A DNA stretch of 64,000 nt from Terripilifer sp031921685 (GTDB lineage Bacteria; Pseudomonadota; Alphaproteobacteria; Rhizobiales; Beijerinckiaceae). Where the stretch lies: NCBI RefSeq assembly GCF_031921685.1, contig NZ_JAPDHU010000002.1, positions 124,001 through 188,000 of the forward strand. The letters run 5' to 3'. The notes beneath the pieces are model-generated. The model ran no database searches, was not told the origin of the DNA, and was given only the letters and a program-made list of their open reading frames with translations. Of this stretch, positions 43,428 through 51,467 are shown piece after piece (within the stretch, counting starts at the first letter, position 1; every line of letters starts with the position of its first letter). The translations under genes were made by a program, and so were the position numbers.

Positions 43428-43679
43428 CTGCAAAAACTCCGGGAGCAACGGTGTCGCCCGCGTTCGCGGGTCGTTGATTTCAACACATCAAATATCGGCG
43501 GAGGACGGGCGGCGAATGACCCGCCTTTCTGACAATGAATCAAGCAAAAGGTTTATCATGAAGAAGCGGTGCGGCAATCGTATCCCGACGTTTCGAGAAG
43601 TGTCACAGTGGCAATAAAATCCCCATGCAGAAGGTTCCGCCGGGGCTTATAGCCTCCACGGCGAACGGAGATTCTTTTG

Positions 43680-44912
43680 ATGGCTGACCGGGTTGATTCG
43701 ACAACGAAGGGGACGTTGGCGGCGCAGGGCTCGGTCGGCGAGGTTTTTTTTTCGTTCCTGAAACTTGGGTTGACGTCGTTCGGCGGCCCCATCGCTCACT
43801 TGGGCTATTTCCGAGACGAGATCGTCGTGCGCCGCCGTTGGATCGATGAGGCCGCCTATGCCGATCTGGTCGCGCTTTGCCAGTTTCTGCCGGGGCCCGC
43901 GTCGAGCCAGGTTGGTTTTTCTCTCGGTGTCCTGCGCGGCAATGGGCTGCTGGGCGGGCTGGCGGCTTGGTTTGCTTTCACCATGCCGTCGGCCATCCTC
44001 CTCTTCGCCTTCGCGCTTGGTGCCGCGTCTTTCACAGGCCCCGTGGCCGAAGGCATTCTGCACGGATTGAAACTGGTGGCCGTCGCCGTCGTCGCGCAGG
44101 CGATCTGGGGAATGGCGAAAAGCCTGACGCCGGACAAGGAGCGCGCGGCGATCGCCCTGATCGCGGTCGCGCTCGTAACCTTTGTCGGCGGCTCCTTTGG
44201 GCAGATCATCACCATCGCGTTCGGTGCGCTGATCGGCCTCTGGCTGTGTCGTGGCACCGGCACCGATCCCATCGCCGCTGGACATTTGCATTTTCCCGTT
44301 TCGAAGACGGCTGGGGCGATTGCGCTCGTGCTGTTTGCTGCTTTCTTGGTGTTGCCGCCGCTGATGGTCGCCACGACTGGCCAGCAGGCCATCGCGCTGT
44401 TCGATGCCTTTTACCGCTCCGGCGCGCTCGTGTTCGGCGGCGGCCATGTGGTGCTGCCTTTGCTGCAGGCCGAGGTGGTGACACCCGGCTGGCTCGGCAA
44501 CGAAACTTTCCTTGCCGGCTATGGTTTGGCGCAGGCGGTTCCCGGGCCGCTTTTCACTTTCGCTGCTTATCTCGGCGCGGCCGTCGGGCCGGCACCAAAT
44601 GGGTTACCAGGCGCCATCATCGCACTCGTCGCCGTCTTCCTGCCGGGGCTTCTGCTCGTTTACGGCACCTTGCCGTTTTGGGATGCGTTGCGGCTTCGCC
44701 CCACGGCGCAGGCGGCCATGCGGGGCACCAATGCCGCCGTCGTCGGCATTTTGGGTGCCGCGCTTTATAGCCCGGTATGGACAAGCGCGGTGCTGACACC
44801 GCGCGACTTTACGGTGGCGCTGGCCGGTTTCCTTTTGCTGACGGTGTGGAAAGCGCCACCGTGGATTGTCGTCGTTCTGCTTGGCCTCGCCGGCGCCCTC
44901 CTGCAATTTTAA
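43680..44912 (+). CDS. chrA: Chromate transporter ChrA, two-domain form
   Basis: 410 aa; ATG 43680 follows GGAG. Two homologous CHR halves: the first with FFSFLKLGLTSFGGPIAHLGYFRDEIVVRRRWIDEAAYADLVALCQFLPGPASSQVG, the second with FYRSGALVFGGGHVVLPLLQAEVV and FLAGYGLAQAVPGPLFTFAAYLGA. About ten membrane spans. Family members export chromate by proton exchange and may act on sulfate-like anions. It shares four bases at its stop with the convergent oleate hydratase gene. Confidence 0.92.
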   Translation: MADRVDSTTKGTLAAQGSVGEVFFSFLKLGLTSFGGPIAHLGYFRDEIVVRRRWIDEAAYADLVALCQFLPGPASSQVGFSLGVLRGNGLLGGLAAWFAFTMPSAILLFAFALGAASFTGPVAEGILHGLKLVAVAVVAQAIWGMAKSLTPDKERAAIALIAVALVTFVGGSFGQIITIAFGALIGLWLCRGTGTDPIAAGHLHFPVSKTAGAIALVLFAAFLVLPPLMVATTGQQAIALFDAFYRSGALVFGGGHVVLPLLQAEVVTPGWLGNETFLAGYGLAQAVPGPLFTFAAYLGAAVGPAPNGLPGAIIALVAVFLPGLLLVYGTLPFWDALRLRPTAQAAMRGTNAAVVGILGAALYSPVWTSAVLTPRDFTVALAGFLLLTVWKAPPWIVVVLLGLAGALLQF

Positions 44913-46885
44913 TTTTTGCGGCTGGTCAGGTTTTGTCGAACCTGTTCGAGCCAACTCGAAACTGTGCCAAGGGCCTGGCTGCCCTTTCCGAGAAGTCCCG
45001 CCAGCTCGCTCTCGATCGCTTCGCGCTTTGAGGAATCCGGTTCCGGTAACGGCGGCAGGATGTGCGCGTAATAGGTTTTGTCCAAGAGTCGATGGAGCAG
45101 GCGCTCGCCGGGAAAGGGCTCGCCATTGTTCAGGGCTCGCGCGGCTTTAAGGATGGAGCGGATGTCATACTGCGTCGGGCTGATGTCAGGCACCTGCTTG
45201 TTCAGGTTCAAAAGCGTATAGACACCGACGCGGGCCGTGCGGATCGAACTGTCCATCGTGAAAATGATGTCGTTCGAGGTTTCGACGAACTGACCCATCA
45301 AGCCAAGATTGGTGCAGCCCGCAGGCACCACATGCGGGCGATCCCCCGCGGCGCGCGGCATGAACATCGAGGTGATGTAGGGCATGAGCGCGAGGCGGGC
45401 CTTGGTGTTCGCGACGACTTCGTCGAGCTTGCTCTCGATGCCCAGATGATAACAAAGCTCGGCGATGATCTCGCGCCCGGTGCAGGCCGGCATCGGCTTT
45501 TTGACGTAGTTGCCTTCCTTGTCCATCAGCAGGGCATAGACCCAGATTACCAGAACGTCCTTGGGCTGGGTTGGGAAATGGGGTTGGCGGTTACATGTAA
45601 AGCTCATCACCCAATTGGAATCGGTGAAGGTGATGATGCCGCCCGTCACCGTCTTGCCTGAATAAGGATCGTTGACCGAAAGCTCTTTCAGCTTATCGAC
45701 GAAGGGAGAGGGCTTGCAGGTTAAGGTCACCGACTCCCACATCGAGCGATCGACATCGCCATAGAATTTTTCCGGCTTGCCGAAGACAGGCGACTTCTTG
45801 GCAAGGTTCTTCCAGAGCGCCCAGTCACTGGCATCGCCTGGATCATTCTTGCCCCGTTCGAGGATGGGCGCATGATCCATGTCGCCGTAAGCGGTGCCTT
45901 CGGTCATGGAGCCAGTCAACGCGAAGACGACATCTTTCGGGCCGACCGCGATCGTCGTATCGGTGCCGCCCACTTTGGCCTTGATCGCGGTTACACGACG
46001 TGTCTCGCCTTCCACGGTCATGTCGAGGTCATAGGCGCGCGTGTCAAATTGCACCTTCACGCCTTGTTGGCGCAGGTGCTCTACGAGGGGACGGACGAAA
46101 CTGTCGTACTGGTTATATTTGGGGAAGATCAGCGCCGACATATCCGTCAGTCCGTCGAGGGCATCGAGGAAACGGTGCATGTAGAGCTTCATTTCGAGAA
46201 GGCTCTGCCAATTCTCGAAAGCGAACATCGAACGCCACAGATACCAGAAATTGGTTTCGAGGAAGCCTGGGCTGAAATATTGCTCGATGGTGATGTCGTC
46301 GAGGTCTTCCTTGCGCTTCAGCAAAAGACGGATGAGTTCCCATTGCTGCGGCTTGGACAGACCGAGGGTCGAGAAATCGCGGATCTGACCACGCTTGTGC
46401 ATGAGCCGCGCTTTGGAGAAATTTGAATCGTTGTCGTTGACCAGTCGATATTCGTCCAGAACGCTGAATCCTTCAGGCATTTCGAGCGCCTGCACGTCCT
46501 GAAACATGTCCCACAGATTGTCATAGTTCCAATTCATCTCACGGCCGCCGCGGATGATGTAACCATCCTCGGGATTGCCCGCGCCATCGAGTGAACCGCC
46601 CTCGATGTGCACCGTGTCGAGGATGGTGATGTCCTTGCCCGCCAGACCGCCATCGCGGATCAGGTAGAAGGCAGCGGCAAGGCCAGCGATGCCGCTGCCG
46701 ATGATCCAGGCCTTGCGCCCTTCAACCGCTCCGGAGGGAACGGGCCGGTTGCGCATATAGGCGCCCATCATGTCGGGCGGCGGCAGGGTATTGTCGGCGC
46801 TGTTATGCCAATAGGCGGCTGTGGTATCGGCCTCGACTTTAAAGGGCTTGCCGTTGGCGCGGATGGTCGGAGTCCCGTTGGTCAT
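44909..46885 (-). CDS. ohyA: Oleate hydratase (FAD-dependent)
   Basis: 658 aa from ATG 46885 (MTNGTPTIRANGKPFKVEAD), preceded by GGAGAGGA; the frame reaches 46984 without a ribosome site. Adds water to the cis-9 double bond of oleate, giving 10-hydroxystearate. FAD site IIGSGIAGLAAAFYLIRDGG (61-80), then GGREMNWNYDNLWDMFQDV (lid and FAD-contact region of the myosin-cross-reactive-antigen family), MFAFENWQSLLEMKLYMHRFL, TFTDSNWVMSFTCNRQPHF and FVETSNDIIFTMDSSIRTAR. Full length. A TGACGTG-based palindrome sits just upstream, so a dedicated repressor is likely. Confidence 0.95.
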   Translation of the reverse strand: MTNGTPTIRANGKPFKVEADTTAAYWHNSADNTLPPPDMMGAYMRNRPVPSGAVEGRKAWIIGSGIAGLAAAFYLIRDGGLAGKDITILDTVHIEGGSLDGAGNPEDGYIIRGGREMNWNYDNLWDMFQDVQALEMPEGFSVLDEYRLVNDNDSNFSKARLMHKRGQIRDFSTLGLSKPQQWELIRLLLKRKEDLDDITIEQYFSPGFLETNFWYLWRSMFAFENWQSLLEMKLYMHRFLDALDGLTDMSALIFPKYNQYDSFVRPLVEHLRQQGVKVQFDTRAYDLDMTVEGETRRVTAIKAKVGGTDTTIAVGPKDVVFALTGSMTEGTAYGDMDHAPILERGKNDPGDASDWALWKNLAKKSPVFGKPEKFYGDVDRSMWESVTLTCKPSPFVDKLKELSVNDPYSGKTVTGGIITFTDSNWVMSFTCNRQPHFPTQPKDVLVIWVYALLMDKEGNYVKKPMPACTGREIIAELCYHLGIESKLDEVVANTKARLALMPYITSMFMPRAAGDRPHVVPAGCTNLGLMGQFVETSNDIIFTMDSSIRTARVGVYTLLNLNKQVPDISPTQYDIRSILKAARALNNGEPFPGERLLHRLLDKTYYAHILPPLPEPDSSKREAIESELAGLLGKGSQALGTVSSWLEQVRQNLTSRKN

Positions 46886-46924
46886 GACGATCCTCTCCGT
46901 GTCGAATTGAAAACTCAACTTGAT

Positions 46925-47016
46925 CACGTCACGCAATGACGTGCCGTACATCCTTAAGCTTGATAGTTTGAAGGGACACGTCAAGAGCGCCTTTCGGCCT
47001 GTCTCAAAATGACGTG
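46925..47016. promoter_or_regulatory. TGACGTG palindromes upstream of the oleate hydratase gene
   Basis: CACGTCA-CGCAA-TGACGTG (46925-46943) is a 19-base perfect inverted repeat 40 bases before the ATG. The same half-sites recur as CACGTCA (46977-46983) and TGACGTG (47010-47016). Two spaced operator copies suggest a dimeric repressor such as a TetR-type fatty-acid sensor; the protein is not identified. Confidence 0.5.
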
Positions 47017-47112
47017 TAGGTCGAAAGGCCGTCGCGATGGCATTTATGGTTAGCGCCTATGGCGCATAACGTTGCCACTTACCGGGCGACGGCGGTGAAA
47101 TGACTTTGCATG

Positions 47113-47150
47113 GAAAAAACCGCGCCGCTGTCATGCGAAAACGGCGCGGT
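47113..47150 (-). terminator. Terminator of the YegP-like gene
   Basis: ACCGCGCCG pairs with CGGCGCGGT around a 14-base loop and, on the minus strand, is followed by TTTTTTCC. It lies seven bases after the stop at 47157. Confidence 0.9.
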
Positions 47151-47156
47151 CTGTCG

Positions 47157-47495
47157 TTATGATTTGGTCTGATCGTCGATCGCCGCATCCGGCGCATTCT
47201 TCTTCACCGACTCGATGCCGTTATCGCGCGCCGAGGCCGAGGAATAGGTTTCGCTGGTGCCGACGATCTGGCCGTTGGCGGCTTTCAGGTTGAACATCTC
47301 CTGACCGTTCTTGGCGGTCTTGCGTTCATAGCGTTCGTCCTTGGCCGCATTGGCCTTGACGGATTCGATGCCCTTGATGGCTGAAGCATGAGCTTCGTAC
47401 ATTTCGCTTTTCAGAATGTTTTCGCCGTTACCGGCTAAAAGACCAAAATAAAATTTGTCGTTGGAAGATTTTTTCAGCACGAACTTGCCGGCCAT
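47157..47495 (-). CDS. DUF1508 (YegP-like) tandem-repeat protein
   Basis: 112 aa from ATG 47495, which follows GAGGAGG; a longer frame to 47621 runs through repeat copy B and is rejected. Two DUF1508 repeats: GKFVLKKSSNDKFYFGLLAGNGENILKSEMYEAHASAIKGIESVKANA, and KNGQEMFNLKAANGQIVGTSETYSSASARDNGIESVKKNA. The family is small, soluble and of unknown function; E. coli YegP is the best-known member. Transcribed alone, with its own terminator. Confidence 0.92.
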   Translation of the reverse strand: MAGKFVLKKSSNDKFYFGLLAGNGENILKSEMYEAHASAIKGIESVKANAAKDERYERKTAKNGQEMFNLKAANGQIVGTSETYSSASARDNGIESVKKNAPDAAIDDQTKS

Positions 47496-47535
47496 AACGT
47501 CCTCCTCATGGGAAACGAGACGGGCGGAGCCTAAA

Positions 47536-47632
47536 GCAAATTGCGTTTCGATAGAAACGCAATTTTGGTTAGAGTCTTGGTTTGACGCGTCTTTGTGGCG
47601 TTTGACTAGGTCAAACTGCAAAACGCTATTGC
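47536..47632 (-). repeat. Dispersed intergenic repeat, copy B
   Basis: Inverse orientation to copy A, about 75-80 percent identical by eye over 97 bases. It contains the near-perfect hairpin AAATTGCGTTTC / GAAACGCAATTT (47538-47564) and the symmetric TTTGACTAGGTCAAA (47600-47614). It fills the space between the CoA-transferase stop and the YegP-like gene. Confidence 0.72.
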
Positions 47633-47650
47633 AAGGCCGAAACCGAGCCG

Positions 47651-48886
47651 TCAGCCGGTTCCGCGAATGATTCCCTTGCTTTCCAGGCTGGCGATTTCGG
47701 TGGCGCTGTAGCCAAGTTCGCCGAGAATGCGGGCGTTATCCTGTCCGAGTGCCGGCGGCGGGCTGCGCAGCGGCAGCCGGTCGCCGTCGAAGGTGAGCGG
47801 CAGTAGCGGCGTCTGGGTCGCCACAGCCCGTTCGGCGCCGCTGCAATCGGCGGAGATGGTGACGGGGGCGAGCCCGCCGGTTGCCGTCAGATGATCGTCG
47901 TCGAACAGATCCTGCGGTTTGGTGATCGGCGCATAGGGCAGGCCGTTCGCCTCGAACGTCTGGGCGATGATGCCGGCATCGAGCAGGGCCAAGCGTTCGC
48001 GCAACAGCGGCATCATCCAGTCGCGAGCACGCACCCGCGCATTGTTGCTACTCAGCCGCGCGTCGGCGATGAGATCGTCGTAGTCGAAGGCCTTGCAGAA
48101 CAGCGCCCATTGCGTGTCGGAGACGACGGCGAGGAAAATCTGTTCGTCGCCGGCGACCGTGAAGACGTCATAGACGGCCCAGGCGGAAATGCGGCTTGGC
48201 ATAGGCGCCGGCTTCTGGCCCGTCACCGCATATTGCATCATGTGCTGCGCGACGAGGAAGACGTTGTTCTCAAAAAGCGCGCTTTGCACCTCGGCGCCTT
48301 GGCCGGTCCCCGTGCCGGCACGGTCACGTTGCAGCAGGGCGGCCAGCGCCCCGATGGCGCCGAACATGCCGCCCATGATGTCGTTGACGCTGGTGCCGGC
48401 GCGCAATGGCCGTCCTTCCGGCCCGGTCATATAAGCGAGGCCGCCCATCATCTGCACCACTTCGTCGAGCGCCGTGCGCTGTTCGTAGGGGCCGGGCAGA
48501 AAACCTTTGTGCGAGACGTAGATCAGACGTGGATTGAGCTTGCGCAGGGTTTCGGCATCGAAGCCAAGCCGGGCCATGGCGCCGGCCTTGAAATTCTCGC
48601 TGAACACGTCGGCCGCCGCCACCAGCTTCAACACGATCTCGCGCCCAAGGGGGTCCTTCGTATCGATGGCGAGGCTCTGCTTGTTGCGATTGAATGTCGG
48701 AAAGAATCCTGCACCGGAGCCGATGAGCTTGCGCGTGTTATCGCCCGTGACAGGTTCGATCTTGATCACTTCAGCGCCGAGATCGGCAAGGATCAAGCCG
48801 CAGGTCGGGCCCATGACCATATGGGTGAATTCGACGACGCGGACGCCAGCCAGGGGCAAAGGGCGCGAAGCCTCAGCCTCAGCCAT
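47651..48886 (-). CDS. CaiB/BaiF family CoA-transferase
   Basis: 411 aa class III CoA-transferase. Start ATG 48886 overlaps the end of the lyase-like gene by eight bases. Landmarks: LPLAGVRVVEFTHMVMGPTCGLILADLGAEVIKIE (CoA-binding start, with the catalytic Asp expected near residue 170 in TSVNDIMGGMFGAIGALAALLQRDRAGTGTGQGAEVQSALFENN) and GLPYAPITKPQDLFDDDHL. Co-directional with an HMG-CoA-lyase-like enzyme and an SDR; together they suggest activation and cleavage of a branched dicarboxylic or hydroxy acid (citramalate, HMG or itaconate type). The exact substrate is not visible. Confidence 0.9.
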   Translation of the reverse strand: MAEAEASRPLPLAGVRVVEFTHMVMGPTCGLILADLGAEVIKIEPVTGDNTRKLIGSGAGFFPTFNRNKQSLAIDTKDPLGREIVLKLVAAADVFSENFKAGAMARLGFDAETLRKLNPRLIYVSHKGFLPGPYEQRTALDEVVQMMGGLAYMTGPEGRPLRAGTSVNDIMGGMFGAIGALAALLQRDRAGTGTGQGAEVQSALFENNVFLVAQHMMQYAVTGQKPAPMPSRISAWAVYDVFTVAGDEQIFLAVVSDTQWALFCKAFDYDDLIADARLSSNNARVRARDWMMPLLRERLALLDAGIIAQTFEANGLPYAPITKPQDLFDDDHLTATGGLAPVTISADCSGAERAVATQTPLLPLTFDGDRLPLRSPPPALGQDNARILGELGYSATEIASLESKGIIRGTG

Positions 48887-49808
48887 GATGCGCCTGTTCA
48901 AACCCTTTCGGCAGACCGGCTTCCGCCGTCATGCCATAGACTTCGACGCCGGGCAGGCCGGCGATGACCGCCTCGCGCGCCGCGATCAGTCTGGCGAGAT
49001 CGATGCCGGTGGAAAGCCCCATGGCCTCGAACATGAAGACCAGATCCTCCGTCACCACATTGCCCGAGGCGCCCGGCGCATAGGGGCAGCCGCCGAGGCC
49101 GCACAGCGAACTGTCGAAGGTGCGCACGCCCGCTTCATAGGCGGCCAGGCAATTGGCGATGCCAAGACCCCGGGTGTTGTGCATATGGGCTGCGCCGGTC
49201 TTGCTGCCGATCTCGGCGAAGGCGCGGGTAAACAGCCGCGTCACCTGTGCCGGATTGGCATAGCCGACCGTATCGGACAGACCCGTCTCGTTGGCGCCGG
49301 CTTCCGTCAATTGGCTGGCGAGCCGGATCACGTCGTCTTCCGGTACCACGCCTTGCAGGGTGCAGCCGAAGGCAGTCGAAATATTGGCTTCGATCCCGAT
49401 CTCCGGCGCCTGCGCATCGCGCAGCGCGACGATGCGTTTCACCTCCTCGACCATTTCGGCGGGGGTCTTGCGCACATTGGCGAGCGAATGCGCTTCGCTG
49501 GCAGAAACCGGAATGGTGAGAACGTGAACGCCGGCGGCAATGGCGGCTTCCGCGCCGCGCAGATTGGGCACCAAGCCCAGCACTTTCAGGCCGGGCAGGG
49601 TGCGGGCGTGGCGAACCACCTCCGCCGCGTCGGCCATCTGCGGCAGCAGTTTGGCCGGCACGAAGGAGGTGACCTCGATCTCGCGCAGACCGGCCGCATA
49701 GAGCGCGTCGATCCAGCGCAATTTGTCGGCCGTCGCCATCACCTGCGAAATGCTTTGTAGCCCGTCGCGTGGGCCGCATTCGCTGATGATGACGTCGGTG
49801 TGGGACAT
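48879..49808 (-). CDS. Hydroxymethylglutaryl-CoA lyase family protein
   Basis: 309 aa TIM-barrel enzyme of the HMGL/DRE-TIM family that cleaves 3-hydroxy-3-methylglutaryl-CoA or a similar thioester. Signatures: IISECGPRDGLQS (metal Asp, catalytic Arg), REIEVTSFVPAKLLPQMADA, HMHNTRGLGIANCLAAYEAGVRTFDSSLCGLGGCPYAPGASGNVVTED (metal His pair and the active-site Cys loop). GAGGACCA precedes the ATG. Adjacent to a CoA-transferase and an SDR, so leucine-type or itaconate/citramalate breakdown is plausible. Confidence 0.9.
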   Translation of the reverse strand: MSHTDVIISECGPRDGLQSISQVMATADKLRWIDALYAAGLREIEVTSFVPAKLLPQMADAAEVVRHARTLPGLKVLGLVPNLRGAEAAIAAGVHVLTIPVSASEAHSLANVRKTPAEMVEEVKRIVALRDAQAPEIGIEANISTAFGCTLQGVVPEDDVIRLASQLTEAGANETGLSDTVGYANPAQVTRLFTRAFAEIGSKTGAAHMHNTRGLGIANCLAAYEAGVRTFDSSLCGLGGCPYAPGASGNVVTEDLVFMFEAMGLSTGIDLARLIAAREAVIAGLPGVEVYGMTAEAGLPKGFEQAHHG

Positions 49809-49817
49809 TGGTCCTCG

Positions 49818-50603
49818 TCAAATGCTCGCGATGGCGCCGCCGTCGACGCGCAAGATCGAGCCGGTGATATAGGAAGCGCGCGCGCTGGCGAGGAAGGCGA
49901 CCGCATCGCCATATTCCCGCGCATCGCCCAGGCGACCCATGGGGATGGAATTGGCGCTGTCGCGCGTCACCTCTTCAATGCTGCGGCCCTGCTTCTGCGC
50001 CGTATTGCCGTCGATCTGGGTGATGCGATCGGTCATGATGCGGCCGGGCAGCACCACGTTCACCGTCACGCCGTCGCGCGCCACTTCCTGCGACAGCGTC
50101 TTCGAGAAGGTGACGAGAGAAGCCCGCAGCGTGTTGGAAATGCCGAGATTGGGAATCGGCGACACGACGCCCGACGTGGCGCTGGTGATGATGCGGCCCC
50201 ATTTGCGTTGGCGCATGCCCGGCAGCACCCGGTCGGTGATGGCGATGACGCTGAGGACGAGACTTTGAAACTGCTGCGCCCACAGCTCCGGCTTTTGGCC
50301 GGCGGCGGTGGTCGGCGGCGGTCCGCCGGTATTGTTGACCAGAATGTCGATCGGCCCCAAAGCCTGTTCGACGCGGGCGACATTGGCGTCAATCACCGAA
50401 AGGTCGGCCAAATCCCAGGGGAGGGCGAAACCCTTGCCGCCGGCCGCGTTGATCAGGGCCACGGTCTCATCGAGCTTGTCGGCACGGCGCCCGGCGACAG
50501 CCACATGGGCGCCTTCACCGGCGAGCGATACGGCGATCGCCCGGCCAAGGCCGCTGCTGGCGCCCAAAACCAGGGCTGTTTTCCCCTTTATTCCGAAATC
50601 CAT
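49818..50603 (-). CDS. SDR-family oxidoreductase lacking the YxxxK motif
   Basis: 261 aa from ATG 50603, after AGGAGAC. Rossmann start GKTALVLGASSGLGRAIAVSLAGEGAHVAVAGRRADKL, then ILVNNTGGPPP and SATSGVVSPIPNLGISNTLRASL. Where classical SDRs have YxxxK this one reads SNTLR, so the catalytic Tyr and Lys are gone. A BKR-like branch with this pattern exists, so it is not a sequencing fault. It probably binds NAD(P), but its chemistry is unclear. Leads the SDR/lyase/CoA-transferase cluster; the lyase start follows its stop after nine bases. Confidence 0.87.
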   Translation of the reverse strand: MDFGIKGKTALVLGASSGLGRAIAVSLAGEGAHVAVAGRRADKLDETVALINAAGGKGFALPWDLADLSVIDANVARVEQALGPIDILVNNTGGPPPTTAAGQKPELWAQQFQSLVLSVIAITDRVLPGMRQRKWGRIITSATSGVVSPIPNLGISNTLRASLVTFSKTLSQEVARDGVTVNVVLPGRIMTDRITQIDGNTAQKQGRSIEEVTRDSANSIPMGRLGDAREYGDAVAFLASARASYITGSILRVDGGAIASI

Positions 50604-50654
50604 TGTGCACCGTCTCCTGGAGCTGGTCTCTCCCTTGGGAGTGACGATGCCCCA

Positions 50655-50725
50655 GGCGAAATCGCGTTTCAACAGAAAGGCGATTTTGCCTGGAATCTTT
50701 ATTTTGATGGCGGACTAGCTCGTTT
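50655..50725 (-). repeat. Dispersed intergenic repeat, copy C (partial, overlaps the otsB end)
   Basis: Shows the same hairpin type as A and B (GCGAAATCGCGTTTC with GAAAGGCGATTTTGCC on the plus strand), then AAGATTC, CGCCA and CTAGTC blocks matching copy B, with an internal deletion. Its outer end supplies the last codons and the stop of otsB. Confidence 0.5.
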
Positions 50726-51467
50726 GCAGCTTGAACAGCGAACCGAACTGGCCCGTCTGTCCCCAATATTTGAGGGTGTCGAGCACCGCCGCGGGTGAGG
50801 CCAGCCGATGTTGGGCGACCGTATCGAGATTGCCGACGTGAATCGACACGCCGTCATTGTCGTTGACGACGCGAAAACCATCCTCGTCGGTCAGGTCGTC
50901 GCCGATGAAAATCGGGCGGCTGTTGCGATAGTGCGGATGTTTGAGGAAGTCGGCGATGGCATGGCCCTTACTGGCTTCCGTCGGCAGGATTTCGCCGACG
51001 CATTTGCCGAGTTGCAAGCGGTAGTCCGAGCCCAGCTCCTTCAAAGCTTCGCTGAGAGCATGGCGGCAGAGCTTTTCCGCTTCCACCGCCTTGCGCCAAT
51101 GGATGGAGAACGAACAGCCCTTGTCCTCGACGATGACGCCTTGGATGGGGTCCATCGCGCGTTTCACTTTCTCCAGTGCCAGCGTCAGTTCCGGCCGGCC
51201 GGCGACGTCGCATTGCGTGGTGATGTCACCGGCGCGCGTTTCAAGCCCGTGCAGGCCGGCCGCGTCGAACATGAGAGGACGCAGGAAACCGTCGAGCACG
51301 TGCAGCGAGCGGCCGCTGACGATGGCAAAGCGGCCCTCGAGAATGAGCTGCAATTCCTGCAAGGTCGGCACCAGAGTGCTGTCGATCACGACATTGTCCG
51401 GCCGCGAGGCGATGTCGACCAGCGTGCCGTCGAAATCGAGGAAAAGGGACCAGGTCTGCGTCGTCAT
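50715..51467 (-). CDS. otsB: Trehalose-6-phosphate phosphatase
   Basis: 250 aa HAD-family enzyme; releases trehalose from the OtsA product. Motifs: FLDFDGTLVDIA (nucleophile Asp), FAIVSGRSL, KGCSFSIHWR, and PIFIGDDLTDEDGFRVV (metal Asp pair). The ATG overlaps the otsA stop as ATGA, so both are coupled. The 3' end runs into repeat copy C. The final residues (LFKLQTS) may have been reset by that repeat, but the catalytic core is complete. Confidence 0.96.
   Translation of the reverse strand: MTTQTWSLFLDFDGTLVDIASRPDNVVIDSTLVPTLQELQLILEGRFAIVSGRSLHVLDGFLRPLMFDAAGLHGLETRAGDITTQCDVAGRPELTLALEKVKRAMDPIQGVIVEDKGCSFSIHWRKAVEAEKLCRHALSEALKELGSDYRLQLGKCVGEILPTEASKGHAIADFLKHPHYRNSRPIFIGDDLTDEDGFRVVNDNDGVSIHVGNLDTVAQHRLASPAAVLDTLKYWGQTGQFGSLFKLQTS

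Noticed and set aside
47496..47621. N-terminal extension of the YegP-like protein
   Set aside because: The extension translates repeat copy B; a strong GAGGAGG site supports ATG 47495.
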